Counted from the first letter of the stretch, positions 5,698-14,526 are shown. The stretch is 25,378 nt of DNA from an uncultured Ruminococcus sp. (GCA_900315975.1 ONBA01000034.1:1-25378); one strand, 5' to 3'. Notes: generated by a model from the sequence alone, not told the origin. Translations and numbers: made by a program.

Positions 5698-8013
5698 ATG
5701 AAAATCAACGACGGCTTCTGGATGACCGAATCAGGCTATAATATCACCTATGCTACGCAGATATGCTCCGCATCCGATACCGGTGACAGCTTCACGCTCA
5801 TCGCTTCCGGACGCTGGATACATAACCGCGGCATGACACTTGAAGGTCCGCTCATCGCTGTGACATACAGCTCGCCGCGTGAAAACTGCATAAAGGTCAG
5901 TATCGAACACTTTCGCGGTGTGCCCGAAACGCTCCCTCGCTTTGAGATAAAGTCCGACAGTTCATTCACTCCGACTCTTCGCAGAACCGAAAACGGCGGA
6001 TATGAGCTGATTTCAGGCAGAACAAAAGTTACCTCCGGCGCAGTTGGTGCGGAGTGGAACGTGGTGTTCACTTACGGAGAAAAACTGCTGACAAAGTGTG
6101 GCTGGCGCTCGACCTCAATGATAACCGAGAACTCCTGCCATGCGGCTGTCAGGCGAAATTTCGAGCAGAACAGGCAGTTCTTTGCTAAAGCCGACAACGG
6201 CACCGACACGTATATGCGCGAAATGCTCGGACTCAGTACCGGCGAGTACATCTACGGCTTCGGAGAAAAATTCACTCCTTTTGTCAAGAACGGTCAGACC
6301 GTTAAAATATGGAACAACGACGGCGGTACGTGCACTGAACAGAGCTATAAATCTGTACCTTTCTGCGTATCCTCAAGGGGTTACGGAGTATTTGCGGCTC
6401 ACCCCGAACTTACCGAATTTGAAGTTGCTACCGAAAATGTCTCAAAGCTTGCGTTCAGCGTTCAGGGCGAAAGGCTCGAATACTACATCTTCGGCGGCGA
6501 AACTGTTGCCGACGTTATCTCAGGCTATACTGCCCTCACCGGCAGACCTGCCCTCCCCCCTGCCTACACCTTCGGACTTTGGCTCTCCACCTCGTTTACC
6601 ACCAACTACGACGAGGCTACAGTAACAAGCTTTATCGACGAAATGGAAAAACGCGAACTGCCGCTTGACGTGTTCCACTTCGACTGCTTCTGGATGAAGG
6701 AATTTCAATGGTGCGGATTTGAGTGGGACAGGGATATGTTCCCCGACCCGAAAGCGATGATTCAGCGTCTCAAAGCCCGCGGACTGAAAATATGCCTGTG
6801 GATAAACCCGTACATCAGTCAGCAGGCATCATGCTTTGAGGAGTGCCGTAATAATGGTTACTTTATCCGCAAAAAAGTCGGAAGCATTTTCCAGTGTGAT
6901 ATGTGGCAGCCCGGACTTGCTATCATCGACTTTACCAATCCGTCCGCACGTGAGTGGTACGCTTCAAAAATCAAACAGCTCGCCGCAGACGGTATCGACA
7001 CATTCAAAACAGACTTTGGTGAGCGTATCCCCACCGATGTCGTGTATTCCGACGGCTCTGACCCCTTCAAGATGCACAACTACTACTCATACCTTTACAA
7101 CAAGACCGTTTTCGACGCTGTAAAAGAGGCAAATGGTGACGGAAACGCCTGCGTATTTGCACGTTCAGCGACGGCAGGCTGTCAGCAGTTTCCTGTACAC
7201 TGGGGCGGCGACTGCTTCTCAAACTATGAGTCAATGTACGAGACTCTCCGCGGCGGACTGTCACTGTGCCTGTCGGGATTCGGCTTCTTCTCCCATGATA
7301 TTTCCGGCTTCGAGGCTACCGGTTCACCAGACCTGTACAAGCGTTGGACTGCTTTTGGTCTCATGTCCACCCACTCACGCTACCACGGAAGCAGTTCATA
7401 CCGTGTACCGTGGAATTTTGACGAGGAAAGCTGTGATGTCGCACGTCACTTCATAAACCTCAAAGGCAGACTTATGCCCTATCTCTGGCGAAATGCGATA
7501 CTCACTCATGAGACCGGTGTTCCCATGATGAGGGCAATGGTAGTCGATTACGGATTCGACCGCTCTGCTCTCACTGTTGATACTCAGTATATGCTTGGCG
7601 ACAGTTTACTTGTCGCTCCGGTGTTCAGTCCCGACGGTGACTGCGGATTCTATCTCCCCGACTGCGGAACATGGACCGATATTCAGTCAGGTGAGGAGCT
7701 TGAAGGCGGTAAATGGTACTCAAAAACCTACGACTATTTCGGTATGCCGCTCTACGCAAAGCCGGACTCCATTATCGTCTACGGAAATTTCAAAAACTCC
7801 GCTGACTACGACTACACTGACAATATGCACATTGTTATATACGGTCTGCGCGACGGTGCAGCCGCCGAAACGACGGTCTATTCTCCTGACTGCAAGCTTG
7901 CCGCTCAGATCAAAGCTGTACGCTCCGGCGGCACCGTAAATGTATCCGTCTGCGGAACAAATAAACCGTTTACAGTCGAGTCCGCTCAGGGACTTAATAT
8001 CGTAATCGCATGA
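5698..8013 (+). CDS. yicI: GH31 alpha-xylosidase (YicI type)
   Basis: This 771-residue glycoside hydrolase of family 31 matches the YicI group, which releases alpha-1,6-linked xylose from xyloglucan oligosaccharides. An N-terminal beta-sandwich (about 1-280) precedes the (beta/alpha)8 barrel (about 285-620) and C-terminal beta domains. The nucleophile is Asp439 in KTDFGERIPTDVVYSDGSDP, and the acid/base is Asp505 in HWGGDCFSNYE. Their spacing of 66 residues equals that of E. coli YicI (416/482). Also visible are FHFDCFWMKEFQWCGFEWD and the MHNYYSYLYNK motif typical of this subgroup. AAAGGAG seven bases upstream sets the start. There is no signal peptide, so it acts in the cytoplasm on imported oligosaccharides, a logical partner for the secreted GH5 enzyme. 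It stands alone with no transporter beside it. An alpha-glucosidase role is less likely. Confidence 0.95.
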   Translation: MKINDGFWMTESGYNITYATQICSASDTGDSFTLIASGRWIHNRGMTLEGPLIAVTYSSPRENCIKVSIEHFRGVPETLPRFEIKSDSSFTPTLRRTENGGYELISGRTKVTSGAVGAEWNVVFTYGEKLLTKCGWRSTSMITENSCHAAVRRNFEQNRQFFAKADNGTDTYMREMLGLSTGEYIYGFGEKFTPFVKNGQTVKIWNNDGGTCTEQSYKSVPFCVSSRGYGVFAAHPELTEFEVATENVSKLAFSVQGERLEYYIFGGETVADVISGYTALTGRPALPPAYTFGLWLSTSFTTNYDEATVTSFIDEMEKRELPLDVFHFDCFWMKEFQWCGFEWDRDMFPDPKAMIQRLKARGLKICLWINPYISQQASCFEECRNNGYFIRKKVGSIFQCDMWQPGLAIIDFTNPSAREWYASKIKQLAADGIDTFKTDFGERIPTDVVYSDGSDPFKMHNYYSYLYNKTVFDAVKEANGDGNACVFARSATAGCQQFPVHWGGDCFSNYESMYETLRGGLSLCLSGFGFFSHDISGFEATGSPDLYKRWTAFGLMSTHSRYHGSSSYRVPWNFDEESCDVARHFINLKGRLMPYLWRNAILTHETGVPMMRAMVVDYGFDRSALTVDTQYMLGDSLLVAPVFSPDGDCGFYLPDCGTWTDIQSGEELEGGKWYSKTYDYFGMPLYAKPDSIIVYGNFKNSADYDYTDNMHIVIYGLRDGAAAETTVYSPDCKLAAQIKAVRSGGTVNVSVCGTNKPFTVESAQGLNIVIA

Positions 8014-8016
8014 CCT

Positions 8017-8050
8017 GAAATTTGCCTGCTGATTCTTCAGCAGGCAATTT
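8017..8050 (+). terminator. Stem-loop after the GH31 gene
   Basis: GCCTGCTGA (8024-8032) pairs with TCAGCAGGC (8036-8044), extended by AAATT/AATTT with one bulged T. The T-tract after it is short (TTTCCTTA), so termination may be incomplete. Confidence 0.6.
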
Positions 8051-8053
8051 CCT

Positions 8054-8073
8054 TATACTATTATAATAGTATA
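8054..8073. repeat. Perfect 20-bp palindrome
   Basis: TATACTATTATAATAGTATA reads identically on both strands. It lies between the GH31 terminator stem and the promoter of the DnaD-like gene, 71 bases before the -35 box. It could be an operator or a cruciform-prone site; no known regulator box was recognised. Confidence 0.6.
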
Positions 8074-8143
8074 GGAGATGCGCATAATCCCACAGAATAA
8101 AAATTCATAGTTTTTTCGGCTCTATATCGTGAAAAATGCCATA

Positions 8144-8172
8144 GTGACAAAGTGAAACTTTTATGCTATAAT
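8144..8172 (+). promoter_or_regulatory. Predicted promoter of the dnaD-like/dnaI-like operon
   Basis: GTGACA (8144-8149), 17-base spacer, TATAAT (8167-8172), about 43 bases before the TTG start. Confidence 0.7.
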
Positions 8173-8215
8173 ATTAAAGCAACATTCAGACATTATTTCC
8201 CGAGGAGGAATTTAT

Positions 8216-9178
8216 TTGGAACTAAAGGCTAACTGCGGCGTATGGGGCAGTATGTTCGGTGTGCCCTGCATCGTTGCCGATAATTTACTGAAACTCGCTA
8301 CCGGCGAGCAAATAAAGGTTCTCATGTACATTCTCAGAAATTCCGGCAGAGAGCTTACTACCGACGAAATCGCCCTGAATACCGGCGTTACACCTCAACA
8401 GGCTGAGGACGCTGTTATGTTCTGGCAGCAGGTAAACGTTCTTACTCCCGAACAAAGCGCCGCTGTTCCGCGCAGTATCATGACTCCGCCTGAGCAGATA
8501 GCTCCGCAGACTGAACCGGTACAAAAAGAAGTTCCGGCACCGAGACGAAGAGAAGTACTGAAGCCATCGGAAATTTCCGAGATAATGAACGATTCACCCA
8601 ATATCGCTGAACTCTTCAAGGCGGCGGAAGCTACTCTCGGAAGTATCAATTATACTATGCAGAATTCGCTCATATGGATGACCAACTACCTCGGTCTCAA
8701 AGCCGAAGTCATCATGACTCTGCTCGTGTACTGTGAAAAAATAGAGAAGACCAATGCCGGCTACATTGAGAAAATCGCTATAAGCTGGGCAGAAAAGGAC
8801 ATCAATACTCTAGATTCAGCTCAGGAAGAAATAGAACGTCTCTCGCGTTCTCACGACTACATAGCAAATATCATGAAAATGTTCGAGATGAAACGACGTC
8901 CGACTGCTAAACAGCTCGAAATAATCGACCAGTGGCGTACTGCCGGATATAGCTCAGAATTGATACACTACGCCTATGAAAAAACTATCGAACAGATAGA
9001 CAAGCTCTCATTCGAGTACATAAACAAGATACTCATTTCATGGAGCGGCAGTGGATATAGAACCGTAAACGACGTAAAACAGGCTGAAAACGACTTCAAA
9101 AAGAATAAGAAGCCGTCTCAGAACAGCTCAGACGATTTCGACGCTGACAAATACAGCTTCGTAATCAATAACTTCTAA
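8216..9178 (+). CDS. DnaD-domain replication protein
   Basis: This 320-residue DnaD-family protein would help remodel DNA and load replicative helicase at initiation or restart. Residues about 20-75 form a winged-helix-like region (GEQIKVLMYILRNSGRELTTDEIALNTGV). A Pro/Glu-rich linker follows (about 90-120), then two DnaB_2/DnaD C-terminal repeats (about 145-215 and 225-300). Both repeats carry the family signature, as YIEKIAISW and YINKILISW. The start is TTG at 8216, chosen because GAGGAGG lies seven bases upstream and no in-frame ATG lies near; a TTG start implies modest expression. The next gene begins 12 bases after the stop, so the pair is an operon. Pairing with a helicase-loader ATPase strongly supports the role. 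Which paralogue it represents (DnaD or DnaB-like) is not settled. Confidence 0.9.
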   Translation: MELKANCGVWGSMFGVPCIVADNLLKLATGEQIKVLMYILRNSGRELTTDEIALNTGVTPQQAEDAVMFWQQVNVLTPEQSAAVPRSIMTPPEQIAPQTEPVQKEVPAPRRREVLKPSEISEIMNDSPNIAELFKAAEATLGSINYTMQNSLIWMTNYLGLKAEVIMTLLVYCEKIEKTNAGYIEKIAISWAEKDINTLDSAQEEIERLSRSHDYIANIMKMFEMKRRPTAKQLEIIDQWRTAGYSSELIHYAYEKTIEQIDKLSFEYINKILISWSGSGYRTVNDVKQAENDFKKNKKPSQNSSDDFDADKYSFVINNF

Positions 9179-9190
9179 AGAGGTACTACT

Positions 9191-10162
9191 TTGGATAACG
9201 AAATACTTGAAAAAGCGCAGGCTATCCTAACTCAGCGGCGCATGAGCGCTATCGACGAAAACGACAGGCGCATACAGGAAATCAACTCGAAAATCCCCGA
9301 AATCAAGGAGATAAACGACGCTCTCTTCAACTCCGGAAAAGAGCTTATCAATACGATAATCAAGTCTAAGGGCAAGGATATTACTCAGGAAATCGAAAAA
9401 ATACGCACCCTTAACCTCAGTGCACAGGATATGTGCAGGAATATGCTCGTCTCAAACGGCTACCCTGCCGACTACCTTGAAGTAAAATTCACCTGCCCCA
9501 AGTGCTCCGACACCGGCAGTGACGGATGCAGAATGTGCTCATGTATGAAACAGCTGTGCGGTAAACTCATGGCTGAAGAGCTCAACTCAAACGCTCAGCT
9601 CACTCTGTCATCGTTTGATTCGTTTAAACTCAGTTACTATTCAGGCGACGATTACTTCGTAATGGAGCGTATTTTAGCCTTTACAAGACAATATGCCGCA
9701 AATTTCAAGTCAGACTCTGAGAGTATTCTGATGTTCGGCAGAACAGGTCTCGGCAAAACTCACCTTTCTCTCGCCATTGCAAACGAAGTTCTCGCTAAGG
9801 GGTACGGAGTCATCTACGACTCTATCATCAATATTCTCGGCAGGATAGAGAATGAAAAATTCAGCTACAGCCACTCAACTGAGACCCTCGACCTCGTTAT
9901 GGACACCGAACTTCTCATTCTCGATGACCTCGGTACTGAATACGAGTCGAAATTCTACAACTCTACTATTTATAATATAATAAACACGCGCCTCAACCGC
10001 GGTATGCCAACTATTATAAGTACAAATATGGACTTCCGACAGATAGCTGAACGCTACGATGAGCGTGTTGTATCGCGTCTGACCTCGATGTACACCTGCC
10101 TTGAATTCAAAGGCAATGATGTCAGATTGCAGATAAAAGAGCAAAATATGCACCAGAGGTAG
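9191..10162 (+). CDS. DnaI/DnaC-type helicase-loader ATPase
   Basis: This 323-residue AAA+ protein resembles DnaI, which loads the replicative helicase ring onto DNA. An N-terminal helical region (1-95) leads to a Cys cluster (about 98-122, CPKCSDTGSDGCRMCSC), probably a zinc site as in DnaI, and then the AAA+ core. Walker A is GRTGLGKTHLS (about 183-193) and Walker B is LLILDDLGTE (about 237-246). An Arg finger candidate lies in the ERYDERVVSRLTSM region. The start is TTG at 9191 with AAAGAGG nine bases upstream, 12 bases after the DnaD-like gene. Both genes of the operon use TTG, so both may be kept at low, matched levels. A strong terminator follows. IstB-type transposition helper is the alternative, but no transposase lies nearby. 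Confidence 0.9.
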   Translation: MDNEILEKAQAILTQRRMSAIDENDRRIQEINSKIPEIKEINDALFNSGKELINTIIKSKGKDITQEIEKIRTLNLSAQDMCRNMLVSNGYPADYLEVKFTCPKCSDTGSDGCRMCSCMKQLCGKLMAEELNSNAQLTLSSFDSFKLSYYSGDDYFVMERILAFTRQYAANFKSDSESILMFGRTGLGKTHLSLAIANEVLAKGYGVIYDSIINILGRIENEKFSYSHSTETLDLVMDTELLILDDLGTEYESKFYNSTIYNIINTRLNRGMPTIISTNMDFRQIAERYDERVVSRLTSMYTCLEFKGNDVRLQIKEQNMHQR

Positions 10163-10192
10163 CAAAAACGGCACTATTATTACATATTTGAA

Positions 10193-10220
10193 GGGGCAGC
10201 CTTTAAAGGCTGCTCTTTTT
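10193..10220 (+). terminator. Rho-independent terminator
   Basis: The palindrome GCAGCCTTTAAAGGCTGC (10196-10213) is followed by TCTTTTT. It closes the dnaD-like/dnaI-like operon. Confidence 0.9.
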
Positions 10221-10866
10221 AAGTCTCAAAAACAGCATATATACTTCATATATCGGTATATTTTGAACGTATTTCAACATTCACGTCATTTACAACAAAT
10301 TTGAGACAATCAGCTACGAATAATTATCATTTGTGCACAAGTATAAGACAGTTAAATTTGTAAATAAGTAAAAAAGGCTATTTTAAGCCACTTTTTATCT
10401 TTATTCATTCTGCCAATGCCGTCTTTGATTTTCTGACAAAAATCGACTGAAATTGTAACAATTTGATACCCTGACTATCAAACCCGATATATTACGTCTA
10501 GTACACGATTCCACCCGATTTTGCGTAGTTCTGCACAAGTTATCAATTACTAAATTATGCATATTGCACATCAAATCATCAAATTCTACAATCTGTAGAA
10601 CAGTAAATTCTATCAAACGGTTACAGAAGTGTAACATTTAGTTGTTAACTTGTTTAGTTTGTTCACTGTTTATTCATTTCATAGACATAAATAAGACATA
10701 TAATGTGTGGCATTTTGACTGAAATCATCTTATTCTCTTGAACAGTTTTGTTTGTTAAATGGAAAAGTTTTTCAAACTGTTGCCTTTTTCCGCAAGATAT
10801 GGTAACATTATCACAGTCCAAAAGACGGACAAATAACGAAATGCTTTTCGAGGAAAGGATGAGTTG
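10221..10866. other. Long AT-rich intergenic region with dyads
   Basis: No convincing gene was found in these 646 bases. Three short perfect dyads lie here: AAATTG-taa-CAATTT (10450-10464), TTCTACA-atc-TGTAGAA (10584-10600) and GTTACA-gaag-TGTAAC (10620-10635). There is a small hairpin GGCT...AGCC followed by CTTTTT (10376-10396), with a promoter-like TTGAGA-18-TATCAT (10301-10330) before it. A lone TATAAT is at 10699-10704. The last 90 bases hold the promoter of the SleB-like gene. The length and dyads suggest a regulatory region, but nothing is identified. Confidence 0.5.
10780..10808 (+). promoter_or_regulatory. Possible promoter of the SleB-like hydrolase gene
   Basis: TTGCCT (10780-10785), 17-base spacer, TAACAT (10803-10808), giving a leader of about 52 bases. 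The -10 box is imperfect. Confidence 0.45.
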
Positions 10867-11724
10867 ATGAGAAAAGCTAAAGTTGCAGCCCTTATAGCCG
10901 GAGGTGTTTCCACTTGTTTATTCGGCGGACTTCTTGGTGTGTACGCTACCTCACCTGTTGTAAGTTCAGTCGCTCCGGAAAACGATGCCAATAAAGTTTA
11001 TGACCTTGATAACGAAGAATTGGCAAACATCGCTGCAGTAACTTCTATCAGTACAACAGCCGTCACCACAACAAGCAGATCAACAACAACCACTACTACT
11101 TCTGCTACAACTACTATGGCAGAAACAACTACTGAGGCTATCGTCGTTACTACCGAAGCTGCTACTATAGGTGGTTCAGCAGAGGCAGTTCAGGCAGAAG
11201 CTGCATTTATTGAGGAACCTACCGAAGTTTACGAAGCTCCGGTATATGTAGAACCCGAGACAGAAGCTCCAACAGAGCCTGTAGTCGAGGAAATCGCTGA
11301 AGCTCCCGCTGAGGAGAACAGCAATATTCACGTTGAGGAAATCACAGAGCCTGTTATCCCTACAGATATCCCTGTCGATACCCCCGACGCTCTCCCTATC
11401 TCAGATATTGATTACGTTATGCTTTGTAACGCAGTCGGTAATGAGGCAGGCAGTCAGTGGATAAGCGTTACTGAAAAAGCTTATGTCGTTGAAGTCATCA
11501 TGAACCGCGTTTACAGTTCTGAGTACCCCGATGATATCAGAAGTGTACTCCTCCAGCGTAACCAGTTCTCAGGTGCAAACGGATACATTAATTACCGTTC
11601 ATTCACCAACCGCGTTACTGACGCTGTTGAAGAAGCCGTTAAACTCTATTTCAGCAATCCTGAACTCTTTGAACAGGGTTACATGAGATTCTACGGTGAC
11701 GGACAGAGAAACCATTTCTCATAA
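10867..11724 (+). CDS. Exported SleB-like cell-wall hydrolase with Thr/Glu-rich linker
   Basis: This 285-residue protein has an N-terminal signal or anchor segment (about 5-28). A Thr-rich stretch (59-100, with runs such as STTTTTTSATTT) is followed by a Glu/Pro/Ala-rich stretch (105-175). The C-terminal domain (about 180-285) is of the Hydrolase_2/SleB family. Members are lytic enzymes for spore cortex or vegetative wall; the likely catalytic Glu is Glu193 in AVGNEAGSQ. Other family marks are VVEVIMNRVYSSEYPDDIRS, QRNQFSG and the closing FYGDGQRNHFS. The ATG at 10867 is preferred to the TTG at 10864 because AGGAAAGG lies eight bases before it. The long linker would carry the enzyme through the wall, and is similar in style to the cellulosomal Thr linker at 14797-14919. 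It is a single-gene unit. Spore germination or cell separation are both possible roles. Confidence 0.85.
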   Translation: MRKAKVAALIAGGVSTCLFGGLLGVYATSPVVSSVAPENDANKVYDLDNEELANIAAVTSISTTAVTTTSRSTTTTTTSATTTMAETTTEAIVVTTEAATIGGSAEAVQAEAAFIEEPTEVYEAPVYVEPETEAPTEPVVEEIAEAPAEENSNIHVEEITEPVIPTDIPVDTPDALPISDIDYVMLCNAVGNEAGSQWISVTEKAYVVEVIMNRVYSSEYPDDIRSVLLQRNQFSGANGYINYRSFTNRVTDAVEEAVKLYFSNPELFEQGYMRFYGDGQRNHFS

Positions 11725-11762
11725 AAAGATAGAAGAATAGAAAACAATTATATAGAAAAGTT

Positions 11763-11807
11763 GGACTCCATGTTGCAGTTGGTGATACTGCCGTGGGAGT
11801 CCTTTTT
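11763..11807 (+). terminator. Rho-independent terminator
   Basis: GGACTCC (11763-11769) pairs with GGAGTCC (11796-11802), with an inner GCAGT/ACTGC stem, followed by TTTTT. It closes the SleB-like gene. Confidence 0.85.
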
Positions 11808-11862
11808 CATTTTGCGCTGACAGTGTTTTCACATAGATTTCAGAATTATCACATTTTTCCGG

Positions 11863-11891
11863 TTGTATTTTTCGCGAATATATGTTATAAT
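11863..11891 (+). promoter_or_regulatory. Predicted ftsH promoter
   Basis: TTGTAT (11863-11868), 17-base spacer, TATAAT (11886-11891), about 31 bases before the ATG. Confidence 0.7.
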
Positions 11892-11922
11892 TTTGTCATG
11901 TCATCGAAAAGGAGTTGTTTCA

Positions 11923-13752
11923 ATGAAAGATGATAAGAATTATATTAAACAAATACTCGGATTTATCATTATATCAATGATTGGTCTGCTTCTGCTGAAC
12001 GCCTTTGTTATGCCGAAACTCACCAGTGCAAGGGTCAAGGAAACTAACTACAGCTTCTTCCTTAAGCAGGTGGACGACGGCAACGTCTCTCAGGTCAAGA
12101 TTGAAAAGGACGAGATACGCTTTGAGGTCGTCAACGAGGACGGAAGTAAACAAATATACTCGACAGGCAAAATGGACGACCCCGACCTCGTCGAGCGTCT
12201 CCACAAAAAAGGCAACATTATCTTCACCGAAAGCTTTCAGGAAACCAATGTATTTTTCAATTTTCTCGTCAGCTGGGTACTGCCGATAATCATTTTCATG
12301 CTTCTGTGGAATATTCTCTTCAAGGGCATGGCTAAACGAATGGGCGGTAACGCAATGTCGTTCGGCAAGAGCAATGCCAAGATTTACGTTAAGGCACAGA
12401 CTGGCAAAACCTTCGGCGACGTAGCAGGTCAGGACGAGGCTAAAGAAGCTCTCGAAGAAATCGTTGACTTCCTACACAACCCCAATAAGTACGCCGATAT
12501 CGGTGCTGACCTCCCAAAAGGTGCACTCCTTGTAGGACCTCCCGGCACCGGTAAAACCCTCCTCGCGCAGGCTGTAGCCGGTGAGGCAGATGTCCCCTTC
12601 TTCTCGATATCAGGTTCAGAGTTTGTTGAGATGTTCGTCGGAATGGGCGCGGCAAAGGTCCGTGACCTCTTCAAGCAGGCTAACGAGAAGGCTCCGTGCA
12701 TCGTTTTCATCGACGAGATAGATACCATAGGAAAGAAGCGTGACGGCAACTTCAGCGGCAATGACGAACGTGAACAGACCCTCAATCAGCTATTGACCGA
12801 AATGGACGGCTTCGACGGCAAAAAAGGTGTTGTTATACTTGCCGCAACTAACCGTCCTGAGTCGCTCGACCCTGCCCTTCTGCGTCCCGGCAGATTCGAC
12901 AGACGTATACCCGCTGAACTCCCCGACCTCGGCGGCAGAGAGGCTATTCTGAAAGTACACGCAAAAAAGATAAAGACAGAAGAAAATATCGACTACAACG
13001 CTATCGCGAGAGCTACCGCCGGCGCTTCCGGCGCAGAGCTTGCCAATATAATCAACGAGGCTGCCCTCAGAGCCGTCAGAAACGGCAGAGGCCTTGTGAA
13101 CCAGTCTGACCTTGAGGAGAGCGTAGAAGTCGTTATAGCAGGCTATCAGCGCAAGAACGCAGTCATATCTCAGAAGGAGAAGGAAATCATCGCCTACCAC
13201 GAGATAGGTCACGCACTCGTTGCCGCTAAACAAAAAGACTCCGCCCCTGTACATAAGATAACTATTATCCCACGTACAAGCGGTGCTCTTGGCTACACCA
13301 TGCAAGTCGACGAGGGAGAAAAGTTCCTGCTCACTAAGGAGGAGGCTCTCGCACGCATCGCTACCCTCACAGGCGGACGTTCCGCTGAGGAGCTCATATT
13401 TAACAGCTGTACGTCCGGAGCGTCCAACGACATTGAACAGGCTACCAAGCTCGCACGCGCTATGGTAACGCGCTACGGCATGAGCAGCAGCTTCGACATG
13501 ATCGCTCTCGAAACCGTGTCCAATCAGTACCTCGGAGGCGACACATCTCTCGCCTGCTCACCTGAGACCGCTTCACGAATCGATGACGAGGTCAATTCTA
13601 TCGTCAAGCAGTCACACGAGAAGGCGGTACGCATACTCTCCGAGAACATCGACAAGCTCCATGAACTCGCTCATTTCCTGCTTGAACGCGAGACTATCAC
13701 AGGTGAGGAATTTATGGATATCCTCAACAAAGAACCGGCTCCTGCTATTTAA
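11923..13752 (+). CDS. ftsH: ATP-dependent zinc metalloprotease FtsH
   Basis: This is a 609-residue membrane AAA+ protease that extracts and degrades misfolded or regulatory membrane proteins. Two membrane helices (about 9-30 and 110-133) flank an extracytoplasmic domain of about 80 residues. The AAA+ module has Walker A GPPGTGKT (205-212), Walker [13 protein letters not shown] and the second region of homology ending RPGRFDRRI. The peptidase zinc site is His426-Glu427-x-x-His430 (HEIGH), with an Asp ligand in [15 protein letters not shown]. The length is typical of the family, though the C-terminal tail is short. The start at 11923 is chosen over an upstream in-frame ATG (11863) because AAAAGGAG lies just ahead of it and the upstream part overlaps the promoter. 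It is monocistronic, and not next to tilS/hpt as in Bacillus. Confidence 0.97.
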   Translation: MKDDKNYIKQILGFIIISMIGLLLLNAFVMPKLTSARVKETNYSFFLKQVDDGNVSQVKIEKDEIRFEVVNEDGSKQIYSTGKMDDPDLVERLHKKGNIIFTESFQETNVFFNFLVSWVLPIIIFMLLWNILFKGMAKRMGGNAMSFGKSNAKIYVKAQTGKTFGDVAGQDEAKEALEEIVDFLHNPNKYADIGADLPKGALLVGPPGTGKTLLAQAVAGEADVPFFSISGSEFVEMFVGMGAAKVRDLFKQANEKAPCIVFIDEIDTIGKKRDGNFSGNDEREQTLNQLLTEMDGFDGKKGVVILAATNRPESLDPALLRPGRFDRRIPAELPDLGGREAILKVHAKKIKTEENIDYNAIARATAGASGAELANIINEAALRAVRNGRGLVNQSDLEESVEVVIAGYQRKNAVISQKEKEIIAYHEIGHALVAAKQKDSAPVHKITIIPRTSGALGYTMQVDEGEKFLLTKEEALARIATLTGGRSAEELIFNSCTSGASNDIEQATKLARAMVTRYGMSSSFDMIALETVSNQYLGGDTSLACSPETASRIDDEVNSIVKQSHEKAVRILSENIDKLHELAHFLLERETITGEEFMDILNKEPAPAI

Positions 13753-13783
13753 GCTGACACTGTAAAACTCCGCAATATTATTA

Positions 13784-13812
13784 AGTCCCCATTGAGAATG
13801 GGGACTTTTTTT
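13784..13812 (+). terminator. Rho-independent terminator after ftsH
   Basis: AGTCCCCATT (13784-13793) and AATGGGGACT (13797-13806) form a perfect 10-bp stem with loop GAG, followed by seven T. Confidence 0.95.
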
Positions 13813-13822
13813 GCCAAAATGC

Positions 13823-13851
13823 TTGACTATTTCCCAAAGATATGAGATAAT
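13823..13851 (+). promoter_or_regulatory. Predicted promoter of the COG2426 gene
   Basis: TTGACT (13823-13828), 17-base spacer, GATAAT (13846-13851), about 35 bases before the ATG. Confidence 0.75.
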
Positions 13852-13886
13852 AGAAAAGATGACGTTTTTATGAAAGGATTTTTACT

Positions 13887-14405
13887 ATGAGAGAACTCAC
13901 TGAAACTATGACTACGTGGCTCGCTGACCACGGTATTCCCGAATGGCTGATTCCATTCATCGTTTCAATGTTCCCGATCGTCGAGCTCAGAGGCGGTATT
14001 ATCGCCGCGCGACTGCTTGATATGGAGCTTTGGAAGGCAATATGGGTATGCATGATAGGCAATATTATTCCTATCCCGTTTATTCTTCTTTTTATCGACA
14101 AGATTTTCGCATTCATAAAGAAGCACAATATACCTCTTCTCTGCAAATTCGTGACATTCCTCGAAAACAAAGCACTCAACAAGAGTGAAAAAATGGAGAA
14201 GGGCGAATTCTTTTTCCTGCTTTTCTTTGTAGGCGTTCCTCTCCCGGGTACCGGTGCGTGGACAGGCTCCCTCATCGCCGTCCTGAGACGTATTCCTCTA
14301 AAGAAGAGCGTGCCCGCGATATTCCTCGGTCTCTGCCTTGCATCAACGATAATGTGCGTACTTTGCTACGGCTTCCCCGGTGTATTTGCAAAGATGTTCG
14401 GTTAA
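13887..14405 (+). CDS. COG2426-type small multidrug export membrane protein
   Basis: This 172-residue protein resembles the Sm_multidrug_ex (COG2426) family, whose function is poorly known despite its name. It has an amphipathic N-terminus and a conserved VSMFPIVELRGGIIAARLL segment (27-45), where the Glu-Leu-Arg-Gly-Gly motif is the family signature. Membrane segments follow near 50-70 and 105-125 (FFFLLFFVGVPLPGTGAWTG, with the second conserved loop) and 140-165. The two loop motifs ELRGG and PLPGTGAWTG suggest a DedA-like inverted-repeat arrangement. GAAAGGA upstream sets the start at the ATG. The gene is monocistronic, with its own promoter. Drug export is unproven; lipid or small-molecule transport is as likely. 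Confidence 0.85.
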   Translation: MRELTETMTTWLADHGIPEWLIPFIVSMFPIVELRGGIIAARLLDMELWKAIWVCMIGNIIPIPFILLFIDKIFAFIKKHNIPLLCKFVTFLENKALNKSEKMEKGEFFFLLFFVGVPLPGTGAWTGSLIAVLRRIPLKKSVPAIFLGLCLASTIMCVLCYGFPGVFAKMFG

Positions 14406-14494
14406 TATGTAATACTTGCCCTTATTTCACTTGTTAGCACAATTTCCTGCGCATTTTTCTTTTGCAATACCGCTCGTAGCTGTAGTATAAAACA

Positions 14495-14526
14495 AAAGGC
14501 ACCACGTCGCTGACGTGGTGCCTTTC
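14495..14526. terminator. Strong terminator hairpin between convergent genes
   Basis: AAAGGCACCACGTC (14495-14508) and GACGTGGTGCCTTT form a perfect 14-bp stem with loop GCT. On the minus strand it continues into TTGTTTT, so it mainly serves the GH5 gene; the plus-strand tail is poor in T. Confidence 0.85.

Noticed and set aside
9191..10162. IstB-type transposition helper ATPase
   Set aside because: There is no IstA-like transposase or inverted repeats nearby, and the operon partner is a DnaD-domain protein.
10221..10866. Possible replication origin next to dnaD/dnaI-like genes
   Set aside because: The region is AT-rich, but I found no cluster of TTATNCACA DnaA boxes, only loose GCACAAG sequences, and no dnaA or dnaN nearby.
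11863..11922. Upstream in-frame ATG giving a 20-residue longer FtsH
   Set aside because: It overlaps the predicted promoter and lacks a ribosome site, while AAAAGGAG precedes the ATG at 11923.
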